DNA of 64,000 bases, from the NCBI RefSeq assembly GCF_001592305.1, contig NZ_BCWR01000004.1, positions 434,001 through 498,000 of the forward strand, written 5' to 3'. The notes beneath the pieces were generated by a model that did no database searches, was not told the origin of the DNA, and was given only the letters and a program-made list of their open reading frames with translations. The position numbers and the translations under genes are program-made. Origin of the DNA: Hydrogenophaga taeniospiralis CCUG 15921 (GTDB lineage Bacteria > Pseudomonadota > Gammaproteobacteria > Burkholderiales > Burkholderiaceae_C). Shown here piece by piece: positions 1-7,145 of the stretch (position 1 is its first letter; every line of letters starts with the position of its first letter).

Positions 1-750
1 GCGGACGACCACGCGGCCAAGTCGGTGGAGTTGGTCGTCAACCTGCGCAAGGACCAGACCTATGCCTGGCAGGCGCAGTACCACTTCGACCCCACCAGCG
101 ACTGGGAGGGCGAGCACTTCAGCTACGACGCCCCTCGCGTGGCGGCCAGCGAAGACCGCACCCTGGTGCTCAACCCGATGGAGTCGATCGGCTTCCTGCA
201 CCTGCGCGTCGAACCCGGTCGCCTCGACCCCGGCGTGATCGACTTCGCCGAGGTCGACATGGCCTACGAGGACCCGAGCGGCTGGAAACGCGAAAAGAGC
301 GGCCGCATCGTCGCCGCGACCCCCGCCGCGCTGGAATGGAAACTGCGGATCTCGCCGACCTCCCCACGCAGCTGGCGCTACCAGGTGCGCCACCACCTCA
401 AGAACGGCAGCGTGGTCGAACAGCCCCCGGTCACCACGCGCGCCACCTCGGTGGTCGTGGACGACCCCTACCCGGGCTCGCTGGACCTGACCATCTTCCC
501 GATCGTCGACTTCAGCACGGTGCGCGCCGCGATGCTGGACGTGAACTACGCCGATCCGGCCCACCGATACACCCGCCACGAGCGCGTGCGCCTGACGCCC
601 GAGATGACCGAGGCGCGGGTGCGCTTCTCCACCCCCGACCCGACCAAGAAGCGCTTCAGCCACCAGCTCACCGTGGTCCACACCGACGGGCGCACCGAGC
701 GCCCGGCACCGGTAGAGACCGAAGACGACGTGATCACCGTGGTGATCTGA
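1..750 (+). CDS. 3' end of large beta-rich protein, paralogous to the C-terminus of the 970-aa protein downstream (partial)
   Basis: The reading frame is open from the first base, so the gene begins upstream of the window; the GTG at 25 is only an internal codon. About 249 residues are visible. They align by eye with the last ~270 residues of the gene at 1739-4651: both share FHFDP or YHFDP followed by W, a DRTL-V/F-NP segment, a LKDGSV or LKNGSV segment, a VVxD/VHD segment, and a DPAxxY(E/T)R segment close to the C-terminus. The repeated alternation of short hydrophobic and charged stretches suggests a beta-sandwich module duplicated within the domain. No family is recognised. It lies 36 bp upstream of the caspase gene on the same strand and is probably co-transcribed with it. 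The N-terminal architecture cannot be seen here. Function unknown. Confidence 0.75.
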   Translation, partial: ADDHAAKSVELVVNLRKDQTYAWQAQYHFDPTSDWEGEHFSYDAPRVAASEDRTLVLNPMESIGFLHLRVEPGRLDPGVIDFAEVDMAYEDPSGWKREKSGRIVAATPAALEWKLRISPTSPRSWRYQVRHHLKNGSVVEQPPVTTRATSVVVDDPYPGSLDLTIFPIVDFSTVRAAMLDVNYADPAHRYTRHERVRLTPEMTEARVRFSTPDPTKKRFSHQLTVVHTDGRTERPAPVETEDDVITVVI

Positions 751-786
751 GACCGCACCCCACCCTTTCGCACCCAGGAGATTGCC

Positions 787-1692
787 ATGACCACCAAACG
801 AGCCGTCGTTGTCGGCGTGAACGACTATTCCGTGCAGGGCTACAACAGCCTGCGTTTCTGTGTGGCCGACGCGGCCGCGATGTACCACATGCTGGTCGAC
901 GCCTTCGACTTCGCGCCGCAGGACATCTTCTACCTGACCGACGGCGCCGCCACCTCGACCCGCATCCGCCAGGCGCTGCGCTATTGCGCGACCCAGTCGC
1001 AGCCGGGCGACGTGATCTGCTTCTACTACTCGGGGCACGGCGGGCGGACCCCGCACCCGGTGGTGCCAACCCAGATGTTCGAGACCATCATCCCGTTCTC
1101 GGGGCAGCACATCAGCGACCACGAGATCTACGCGCTCGCCGATACGCTGGAACCCTCGGTCGCCAACTTCACCATCATCCTGGACAGCTGCCACTCGGGC
1201 GGCATGCACGACGAGAGCGAGATCGCGCGCCGCGCGCGCTCGCCGCAGTTCAGCGCCGACCTGCTGCAGCGCCTGGGCCAGTGCCGGACCCTGCTGCCCT
1301 GCGGCATCTGCCTGCCGCCGGCCAGCCGCTCGGTGCTGGACAACAACATCCGCAGCGTGACCACCCGCAACACCGGCGTGGTGGTGGAGGAAGACAACAC
1401 GCGCCGCCTGGTGCAGCAGGCCAAGTCCACGCTGATCGCCGCCAGCTCGGCCGCCCAGGTCGCGATGGAGACCGAAGCCATCGGCCACGGTCTGCTGACC
1501 AAGTCGTTCCTCGACCTGGTCAACGCCAGCAATTTCAGCATCGATCACCATGGCCTGATCGATTCGCTCACCACCTCGGTGGCCGCCCTGATGACGCAGC
1601 ACTTCCCGGGTCAGCAGCAGACGCCGCAGCTGCGCGGCCAGGCCAACCGCATGGAAGAGACCTTCCTGGACGGCTGGCGCGATTCGCGCTGA
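787..1692 (+). CDS. caspase-like cysteine protease (peptidase C14 / metacaspase-type)
   Basis: A 301-residue protein with the hallmarks of a C14 caspase domain. The N-terminus reads KRAVVVGVNDY followed by a DAAAM helix, as in prokaryotic caspase homologues. The catalytic histidine is H84 in YYSGHGG and the catalytic cysteine is C135 in LDSCHSGG. The domain fills nearly the whole protein and no transmembrane segment or signal peptide is evident, so it is probably cytoplasmic. An AGGAG ribosome site ends 6 bp before the ATG. It lies 36 bp after the upstream partial gene and 46 bp before the OmpA-domain gene, in a same-strand unit. Prokaryotic caspase homologues often act as activated effector proteases in defence or programmed cell death, or as processing enzymes. 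Which applies here is unknown; the neighbours are not a recognised defence set. Confidence 0.88.
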   Translation: MTTKRAVVVGVNDYSVQGYNSLRFCVADAAAMYHMLVDAFDFAPQDIFYLTDGAATSTRIRQALRYCATQSQPGDVICFYYSGHGGRTPHPVVPTQMFETIIPFSGQHISDHEIYALADTLEPSVANFTIILDSCHSGGMHDESEIARRARSPQFSADLLQRLGQCRTLLPCGICLPPASRSVLDNNIRSVTTRNTGVVVEEDNTRRLVQQAKSTLIAASSAAQVAMETEAIGHGLLTKSFLDLVNASNFSIDHHGLIDSLTTSVAALMTQHFPGQQQTPQLRGQANRMEETFLDGWRDSR

Positions 1693-1738
1693 TCCGTGCC
1701 TGCGTTGCCACCGACATCCCCACACCGAGGAGTTCCCC

Positions 1739-4651
1739 ATGCTCAGCCTCGAAAAACCGCTCACCGTGGACGGCATCACCGTCTACCGCGACCATGCCGA
1801 TGTGAATCAGTTCTGGTACCTGCCCGGACCGGTCGGCCTGGCGCGCCGCGTGGGCCCGGACAACCTCGCCGAATTCAGCTTCCTGAAATACAAGGCCGCG
1901 AGCGTGGACGTGGGCAAGACCGGTGGCGGTTTTCTCATGTTCAAGACCACGCTCAAGCTCACGCCGCAGATCGAGTCGCGCATCGTGGGCCGCATCAACG
2001 CCGAACCGGGCGTGACGCCTCCGGTGCGCCTGGCGGCTGCGCCATTTGAAGAGGGCACGGTGCAGTGCCTGGCGCTGAACCTGCAGGGTTCGGGCGGCAC
2101 CGCCGCGACCGCGCCACCCGAGGGAGCCTTCAACGCCGTCGAGCTGATCCTCGGCGCGTCGGTGCCGTCGATGGACAGCGAGAACGGCGCGGCGTTCAGC
2201 CTGTCGCTGTCCAAGGAAGGTGCGACCATCCTGGAGCAGGCCTTTGGCGACGGCATGGCGCCGATCGGCGTGATCTACAACATGAAGTACCTGGCGATGC
2301 GGCCGTCGATCGACGTCGAGATCACGGCCGACTTCGAGCGCATCTTCAACCACTTCAGCGCCAGCATCGAAGCCCAGTACCAGTTCGTGCGGGGCGGCAT
2401 CGATGCCGCGTTCGAGTCGCTGGTGCAGAGCGGCGCGATCCAGATCAAGGTGCTGAACTTCACCGACGAAGCCGACGAGCGCGAACAGGAGAAATGGGCG
2501 CTGGATTTCTTCAAGGACGATCTCCTGTCCAAGTGGTTCGAGCCCACCCTGACGCCGGGCCAGCTCGCCGCCCAACAGGCCACCAGCGACCCGTTGAGCG
2601 ATGTGATCTCCGTCGGGCGCGACCTGCTGCGTGACGCCAACAACACCAACACCAATCCGGCCACGGGCACGGGAACCGGCACCAACACCAACCCAGGCCA
2701 GGGCACCAGCGCCAGCGGGACGCAGCCCGCCACGCTCACCGTGGAGCAGCAAAGCCCGACGCCGCTGCCGGCGGGCCAGGGCGTCACGCACACGCCCGCG
2801 ACCAGCGGCCTGGCGGAGACCCTGAGCATCACGGGTACCGGCGCCACGGTGCGCGTGGACGGTCAGCCGGTCACACCCGATTCCGCCGGGCGCATCACCG
2901 TGACGGTGAACCCGGCGGCGCAGAAGACCATCGAGGTGGAGTGGCCCGCACAGACCACCGAGGAAACCTTCGGCCTGTTCTTCGACTTCGACAAGCCCGC
3001 CGAAGCCAACTGGCGGGTCAACCCGCCCTCGCCCGAGTACCGCGCCTACGTGGACAACAGCACCACCGACCCGCGGTTCCAGAACGCGTCGGGGACGCTG
3101 CGCATCGAAGGCGACGGCAACTGGAGCGGACCGGAGCGCGGTGCCGAACGGCTGCGCGCGTGGATACAGCGCCTGCCCGCCCCGCGCAACGTGCGCGTGG
3201 AAGCCTACGCCAGCCATGAACACGCGGCCGGCGTCCCCGAGGCCCAGCGGGAGGCCTACAACCTGCGTCTGTCCACCCGGCGCCGCGACGTGGCCCTGGC
3301 CATCGTGCAGCGCGCCGGCGGCACGGTCAGCGGCGGCACCGCCAACGGCGACCACCCCGCCTCCAGCCGCCCCGGCACCCACTCGCCGATGGGGGGCGAC
3401 CCCGACAACCGCGTGGCGCACATCATCGGCCGCAGCACCGGCACCACGCCCTCGCGCTGGCGCGGCGTGCTGCGACGGCCGGCGTCGACGGTGCCTCCCC
3501 CTCCCCCACCGCCGCCTCCTCCGCCACCCCCGCCACCTCCTCCGCCACCGCCCCCGCCGGCCCAGGGCGGCAGCTCGCTGCCGGTGGTGGCGAGCTTCAA
3601 GCTGAAGTTCGTGCGCCAGGAGGAGCGCAAGAAGCTCACCCTGCGCTACAACCGCGCCGAAGCGACACGCCGCACCTATGCGCCACAGGGCTTCTTCGGC
3701 CTCATGCTGGGCGACCTGCGCGACAAGTCCCGCTACTTCAAGGAGATCGATCTCGACGATCCGTTCTTCCGGGAGTTCAAGGTCGAGGCCAGCATGCCGA
3801 TCGACTTCGCGCCCATCGGCCTGGCGTCGGCCCAGGTCGCACTGGACTACGGCGATCCGGCCAAACCCCAGGACCACAAACACGCCGACTTCGTGTTCCT
3901 GCCGGGTGACAACAAGGTCGAGACCTTCAAGGTGTTTCTCAACAGCACGCGCGACATCGACTACCAGGCCGGCTTCCAGTTCCACTTCGATCCGCAGTCG
4001 GGCTGGGCCGCCGACCGGCATTCCTACGACATACCGGCCCGGCCCACGCTGGACCGCACACTGTTCGTGAACCCCTACGAGCACATCGAGTTCCGCGAGA
4101 TCAGCGCGATCGCCGGCGACATCGACTGGGAGGTTGTCGAGTCCATGGAGCTCAACCTGAAGGCCCGCGGATACGCCAGCCCGGAACCCCGCACCGTGCT
4201 CACGCTGCGCCGCGACAGCGCACCACAGATCTGGCGCCTGCGCGGGGCCAAGCCGGCGCCCGCCGACCGTGGCGTCGAGATGGAGCTGGTGCAACGCCTC
4301 AAGGACGGTAGCGTCACGCGCCTGCCCGCCACCGATCTGACGGTGTCGCAGATCGTGGTGCACGACCTGTTCGTGGGTGCGCTGCGGATCGAGTTCATCC
4401 CGGCGGTCAATCCGGCCGTCGTGAACCGGGTGCTGGTCGACGTCGAGTACCGCGACCCGGCCAACCAGTACGAACGCATTGAACGGCTGGAAATCCCGGG
4501 CACCGCGACCGACTCCATCAAGCTGCGCATGGCCTTGCGCGACAAGAACCTGCGCCAGTACCGCTTCCGCCTGACCTTCATCGGTCCGAACCTGTTCCAG
4601 CAGCGGGCCTGGGTGGACACGGCAGAGGAAATCCAGCCGGTGAGCCTGTGA
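1739..4651 (+). CDS. 970-aa multidomain protein: unknown N-terminus, OmpA-like domain, poly-proline linker, beta-rich C-terminus
   Basis: The start is set by GAGGAG six bases before the ATG. Domains in order: residues 1-295, an unrecognised conserved-looking region containing FWYLPGPV and FSFLKY; residues ~300-345, a Thr/Asn/Gly-rich linker; residues ~345-400, a short beta segment; residues ~411-565, an OmpA-like domain with FFDFD, then VRVEAYASHEH, NLRLSTRRRDVA and a late N-RVAHI, matching the peptidoglycan-binding OmpA/MotB pattern; residues 586-607, twenty-two consecutive prolines; residues ~615-970, a beta-rich domain paralogous to the gene at 1-750. No N-terminal signal peptide is visible, which is odd for a peptidoglycan-binding module and suggests either a non-Sec export route or a cytoplasmic role. 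It follows the caspase gene by 46 bp and precedes the next gene by 9 bp. A substrate or partner of the caspase is an inference only. Confidence 0.7.
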   Translation: MLSLEKPLTVDGITVYRDHADVNQFWYLPGPVGLARRVGPDNLAEFSFLKYKAASVDVGKTGGGFLMFKTTLKLTPQIESRIVGRINAEPGVTPPVRLAAAPFEEGTVQCLALNLQGSGGTAATAPPEGAFNAVELILGASVPSMDSENGAAFSLSLSKEGATILEQAFGDGMAPIGVIYNMKYLAMRPSIDVEITADFERIFNHFSASIEAQYQFVRGGIDAAFESLVQSGAIQIKVLNFTDEADEREQEKWALDFFKDDLLSKWFEPTLTPGQLAAQQATSDPLSDVISVGRDLLRDANNTNTNPATGTGTGTNTNPGQGTSASGTQPATLTVEQQSPTPLPAGQGVTHTPATSGLAETLSITGTGATVRVDGQPVTPDSAGRITVTVNPAAQKTIEVEWPAQTTEETFGLFFDFDKPAEANWRVNPPSPEYRAYVDNSTTDPRFQNASGTLRIEGDGNWSGPERGAERLRAWIQRLPAPRNVRVEAYASHEHAAGVPEAQREAYNLRLSTRRRDVALAIVQRAGGTVSGGTANGDHPASSRPGTHSPMGGDPDNRVAHIIGRSTGTTPSRWRGVLRRPASTVPPPPPPPPPPPPPPPPPPPPPPAQGGSSLPVVASFKLKFVRQEERKKLTLRYNRAEATRRTYAPQGFFGLMLGDLRDKSRYFKEIDLDDPFFREFKVEASMPIDFAPIGLASAQVALDYGDPAKPQDHKHADFVFLPGDNKVETFKVFLNSTRDIDYQAGFQFHFDPQSGWAADRHSYDIPARPTLDRTLFVNPYEHIEFREISAIAGDIDWEVVESMELNLKARGYASPEPRTVLTLRRDSAPQIWRLRGAKPAPADRGVEMELVQRLKDGSVTRLPATDLTVSQIVVHDLFVGALRIEFIPAVNPAVVNRVLVDVEYRDPANQYERIERLEIPGTATDSIKLRMALRDKNLRQYRFRLTFIGPNLFQQRAWVDTAEEIQPVSL
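3494..3559 (+). repeat. poly-proline tract (22 codons) inside the 970-aa gene
   Basis: Twenty-two successive CCN codons encode residues 586-607. The third positions are mixed (CCT, CCC, CCA, CCG), so this is not a pure trinucleotide microsatellite and the proline run looks maintained at protein level as a rigid linker. Translation of such a tract would normally depend on EF-P. Confidence 0.9.
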
Positions 4652-4660
4652 GGCGGTGAC

Positions 4661-5620
4661 ATGATCCAGGCTGAGGCGACCGCCACAAGACCCGCCGAGC
4701 GCTCTCCCGCGATCCCAGCCGCGGTGGAGGCCACGCTGGACCGCCTGGCACCGTGGCTGCCCGGGGCCGTTGCGGCCGCCCGCGTGGCACTGGTGTCGCA
4801 GCTGGGCCCGGTCGGCCGCTCGGTCTGGCCGGAGGTGGCGTGGCGCTTCAGCCGGCTCACCAACACCGGCTTGCCGATCGAGTTCGCCTGGTCTTCACGC
4901 GAGACGGCGCTGCGTTACACGGTGGAGGTGGCGCCGCCCGAGGCCCCCGACCCGGAGCGCCTGCACCTGGCCGCCCGGCAACTCGACTGGCCGCACGACC
5001 CGCAGCCCGCGCTCGCGCCCTGGCAGGCACTGCAGCAGGACCAGACCCTGCGCTTTGGCGCCTGGCTGGGGGTGCGTTTTTCGTCCGCCGATCGGGCCAC
5101 CAAGCTGTACATCGACGTGCCGCCCGGTGCGGCCTTGCCCTCGGCGCTGGTCGCTGCGCACCCCTGGCTGCGCAGCCCCAGCCTGCACTGGCGCATGGCC
5201 GGCCTGAACGCCGACCGGAGCCTGGAGCTGTACGCGCAGAGCGCCGACCTCGACCGGCACCGGCTGCTGGATCTTTGCCAGGGGTTCTTTGGAACGCCCG
5301 CACCCGGCACCGCCTTGTCCCGGCACCTGGATCTGCTCTGCGGCGGACAGGACCTGCCGCGGCCTTCCGGCCTGAGCGTGGTCTTCGACGGCGACCTGCG
5401 GCCCCGCGCCCTGACCTGGTTCTGTTTCGCCAAGGCGGTGTTCCGCGACGACGAACAGGTCCGCCAGACCCTGCTCTGCGCCGTGAGCGGTGCGCCTGCC
5501 GAGATCTATGCTGCCCTCAGCGCTGCCCCCCCCGATGGCCGCTGGCGGCACGGCATGGTGGGCGCTGGCGTCGACGCCAGTGCATCCCACTGGCTGCAGT
5601 GCGGCCTGCGTCCCACATGA
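4661..5620 (+). CDS. possible ABBA-fold (DMATS-like) prenyltransferase
   Basis: A 319-residue protein with no signal peptide. The layout resembles bacterial and fungal indole/aromatic prenyltransferases of the ABBA (alpha-beta-beta-alpha) barrel type. An early GLPIEF-W segment (70-77) is followed by LRYTVE, a K-x-Y element TKLYI (K148, Y150), a second strand ending in ELYAQ (Y191), a third strand pair GLSVVFDG then LTWFCF (~235-256), and a final HGMVGAGVD strand (297 onward). In known DMATS enzymes the K-x-Y pairs and shielding tyrosines bind the prenyl diphosphate. Only one clear K-x-Y is present here, so the assignment is tentative. It starts 9 bp after the 970-aa gene and ends with an ATGA overlap into the next gene, indicating translational coupling. 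Alternative: an unrelated beta-rich protein of unknown function. Confidence 0.4.
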   Translation: MIQAEATATRPAERSPAIPAAVEATLDRLAPWLPGAVAAARVALVSQLGPVGRSVWPEVAWRFSRLTNTGLPIEFAWSSRETALRYTVEVAPPEAPDPERLHLAARQLDWPHDPQPALAPWQALQQDQTLRFGAWLGVRFSSADRATKLYIDVPPGAALPSALVAAHPWLRSPSLHWRMAGLNADRSLELYAQSADLDRHRLLDLCQGFFGTPAPGTALSRHLDLLCGGQDLPRPSGLSVVFDGDLRPRALTWFCFAKAVFRDDEQVRQTLLCAVSGAPAEIYAALSAAPPDGRWRHGMVGAGVDASASHWLQCGLRPT

Positions 5621-6426
5621 CAGCGGACCCCGCACCGATGCCTGGCCTGATCGCCAGCGAGATGCACGCCCGCGCACAGCGGCAGCCCGACTGCAACGGC
5701 TTCGCCACCGCCCTGGCGGTGCGCTCCCTGCGCCAGCAGGGCCACACAGCGCCACCCTCCCTGCTGGCCGTGCTCGAACGCTGCCGCTCGGCGCAGGGCG
5801 GTTTCGGGTTCTGGCCGCAGGGCCTGCGCCCGCATTGGGCGCCACCGCTGCCGGACGACGCCGACGACACCGCCATCATGGCGCTGGAGCTGTATCTGGC
5901 CGGGCGTCTGACCCGGACCGAGACACGGCGCATCGCCTGTCAGCGCGTCGGCACGCGGCGCATCGCCCGTCTGCCCGTCCTGCGCCCGCCGTGGCTGCGC
6001 ACGGGCGTGTTCGCGACCTGGAGCCGTTCGGCCGGGGGACAGGACATGGTCGACTGCACCGTGATCACCAATGTGCTGGCGCTGCTGACCGCGACCGGGC
6101 TGGAGGGCATCCCGGGCGCGCGTGAGTCGATGGACCTGCTGAACCGCGCCCTGGACTGGGCGGGTGATGACGAAACCCGCGCGAGCAGCCTGTCGCCCTT
6201 CTACCCCGACGCCGCCGAATGGCTGCTGGCGCTGGACCACGCAGCGGCCATGGGCTGCCAGGGTGTGTCCATCCTGCTGGACCGCGTGCGGCGCACGCCC
6301 TGGGGGCAGGCCGCATGGCTGCGCCGCGCGGCGCCCGACCACCCGATCTGCTCCAGTCCCTACGGACTGGCGGTGTGGCGCTCGCCGGCACTCTGCGCCG
6401 TCAGAAGTGGCGCCGAAGCCGCCTGA
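5617..6426 (+). CDS. terpenoid-cyclase/prenyltransferase-like alpha-toroid protein with DxDDTA motif
   Basis: A 269-residue protein whose ATG overlaps the preceding stop as ATGA; an alternative ATG lies at 5638. It resembles the squalene-cyclase/prenyltransferase alpha/alpha-barrel repeat family. GGFGFWP (61-67) looks like a QW-type repeat element. DDADDTA (80-86) contains the D-x-D-D-T-A sequence that carries the catalytic acid in class II terpene cyclases. It is followed by a D-C-T-V-x-x-N-x-L helix and an FYPDAAEWLLAL helix typical of these toroids. The protein is much shorter than a full two-domain class II cyclase (about 500 residues), so it may be a single-barrel enzyme or a binding protein. 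Its coupling to the possible ABBA prenyltransferase suggests that the pair handles an isoprenoid substrate, which is inference. Confidence 0.55.
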   Translation: MTADPAPMPGLIASEMHARAQRQPDCNGFATALAVRSLRQQGHTAPPSLLAVLERCRSAQGGFGFWPQGLRPHWAPPLPDDADDTAIMALELYLAGRLTRTETRRIACQRVGTRRIARLPVLRPPWLRTGVFATWSRSAGGQDMVDCTVITNVLALLTATGLEGIPGARESMDLLNRALDWAGDDETRASSLSPFYPDAAEWLLALDHAAAMGCQGVSILLDRVRRTPWGQAAWLRRAAPDHPICSSPYGLAVWRSPALCAVRSGAEAA

Positions 6427-6437
6427 ACACAGAGATC

Positions 6438-6470
6438 AAAAAAATCCCGCCGGACCGGGGGTCGGGCGGG
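6438..6470 (-). terminator. intrinsic terminator of ssb
   Basis: Read on the minus strand, an 11-position stem with one mismatch (6446-6456 pairing with 6460-6470, three-base loop) is followed directly by a run of seven T (6438-6444). It sits 51 bp after the ssb stop codon and 12 bp after the stop of the convergent alpha-toroid gene. Confidence 0.75.
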
Positions 6471-6520
6471 GACAAGGCCACGTCCACAGGGACCGACGTG
6501 GCGTCAGGGATCGGGAAGGG

Positions 6521-7021
6521 TCAGAACGGGATGTCGTCGTCCATGTCGTCGAAACCGCTGGCCGGGCGGGCCGCAGCAGGCGCCGGTGCCGGACGGGCCG
6601 CGGGCGGAGCCTGGCGCGGAGCCGGGGCCGGGCGCGAATAGCCGCCACCACCGCCGCCGCCTTCGTCACCCCCGCCCATGCCTTCGCGGCCGCCGAGCAG
6701 CTGCAGTTCGGTGGCGATGATGTCCACGGTGTTCTTTTCCACGCCGGTGGTCTTGTCCACGTAGGTACCGTATTTCAGGCGGCCTTCGACGTAGATCGGG
6801 CGGCCTTTCTTCACGTACTCGCCGGCGATCTCGGCCAGGCGGTCGTAGAAGGTGACGCGGTGCCATTGGGTGTCTTCAATGGTTTCGCCGCTGTTCTTGT
6901 CTTTGCGACGGCTGGAGGTGGCCACGCTCACGTTGGCGACGGCCTGGCCCGAGGGCAGGTAGCGGATTTCGGGGTCGCGGCCGCAGTTGCCGACGAGGAT
7001 GACTTTGTTGACGGATGCCAT
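6521..7021 (-). CDS. ssb: single-stranded DNA-binding protein
   Basis: A 166-residue SSB that binds and protects single-stranded DNA in replication, recombination and repair. The OB-fold begins at MASVNKVILVGNCGRDPE and contains WHRVTFYDRLAE and YVEGRLKYGTY. It is followed by a Gly- and Ala/Pro-rich disordered linker and the acidic tip DDMDDDIPF, which recruits partner proteins. The start is set at the MASVNK ATG at 7019-7021; a longer open frame upstream does not match the family. A convincing terminator follows. It is divergent from the ClC gene across 124 bp, and no clear LexA box was seen. Confidence 0.97.
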   Translation of the reverse strand: MASVNKVILVGNCGRDPEIRYLPSGQAVANVSVATSSRRKDKNSGETIEDTQWHRVTFYDRLAEIAGEYVKKGRPIYVEGRLKYGTYVDKTTGVEKNTVDIIATELQLLGGREGMGGGDEGGGGGGGYSRPAPAPRQAPPAARPAPAPAAARPASGFDDMDDDIPF

Positions 7022-7145
7022 GTGTATGCCCTTGGGGGAATTAGCGGGCGGCGCCGGGAACCCGGGCCGCAAAACGGTCAACCATTGTGCCGCAATTGCC
7101 CGGGTGAACCCAATCGGCTTTTCCGGCGGCCTACACTGTGGGCAC

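Noticed and set aside
3494-3559. Poly-proline tract as a simple microsatellite
   Set aside because: The CCN codons are mixed, so it is not a pure repeat prone to slippage.
1568-4363. A 931-codon open frame antisense to the 970-aa gene
   Set aside because: It is a GC-rich shadow frame: its composition is Arg/Gly/His/Val-rich with no family motif, while the opposite strand has recognisable domains and a ribosome site.
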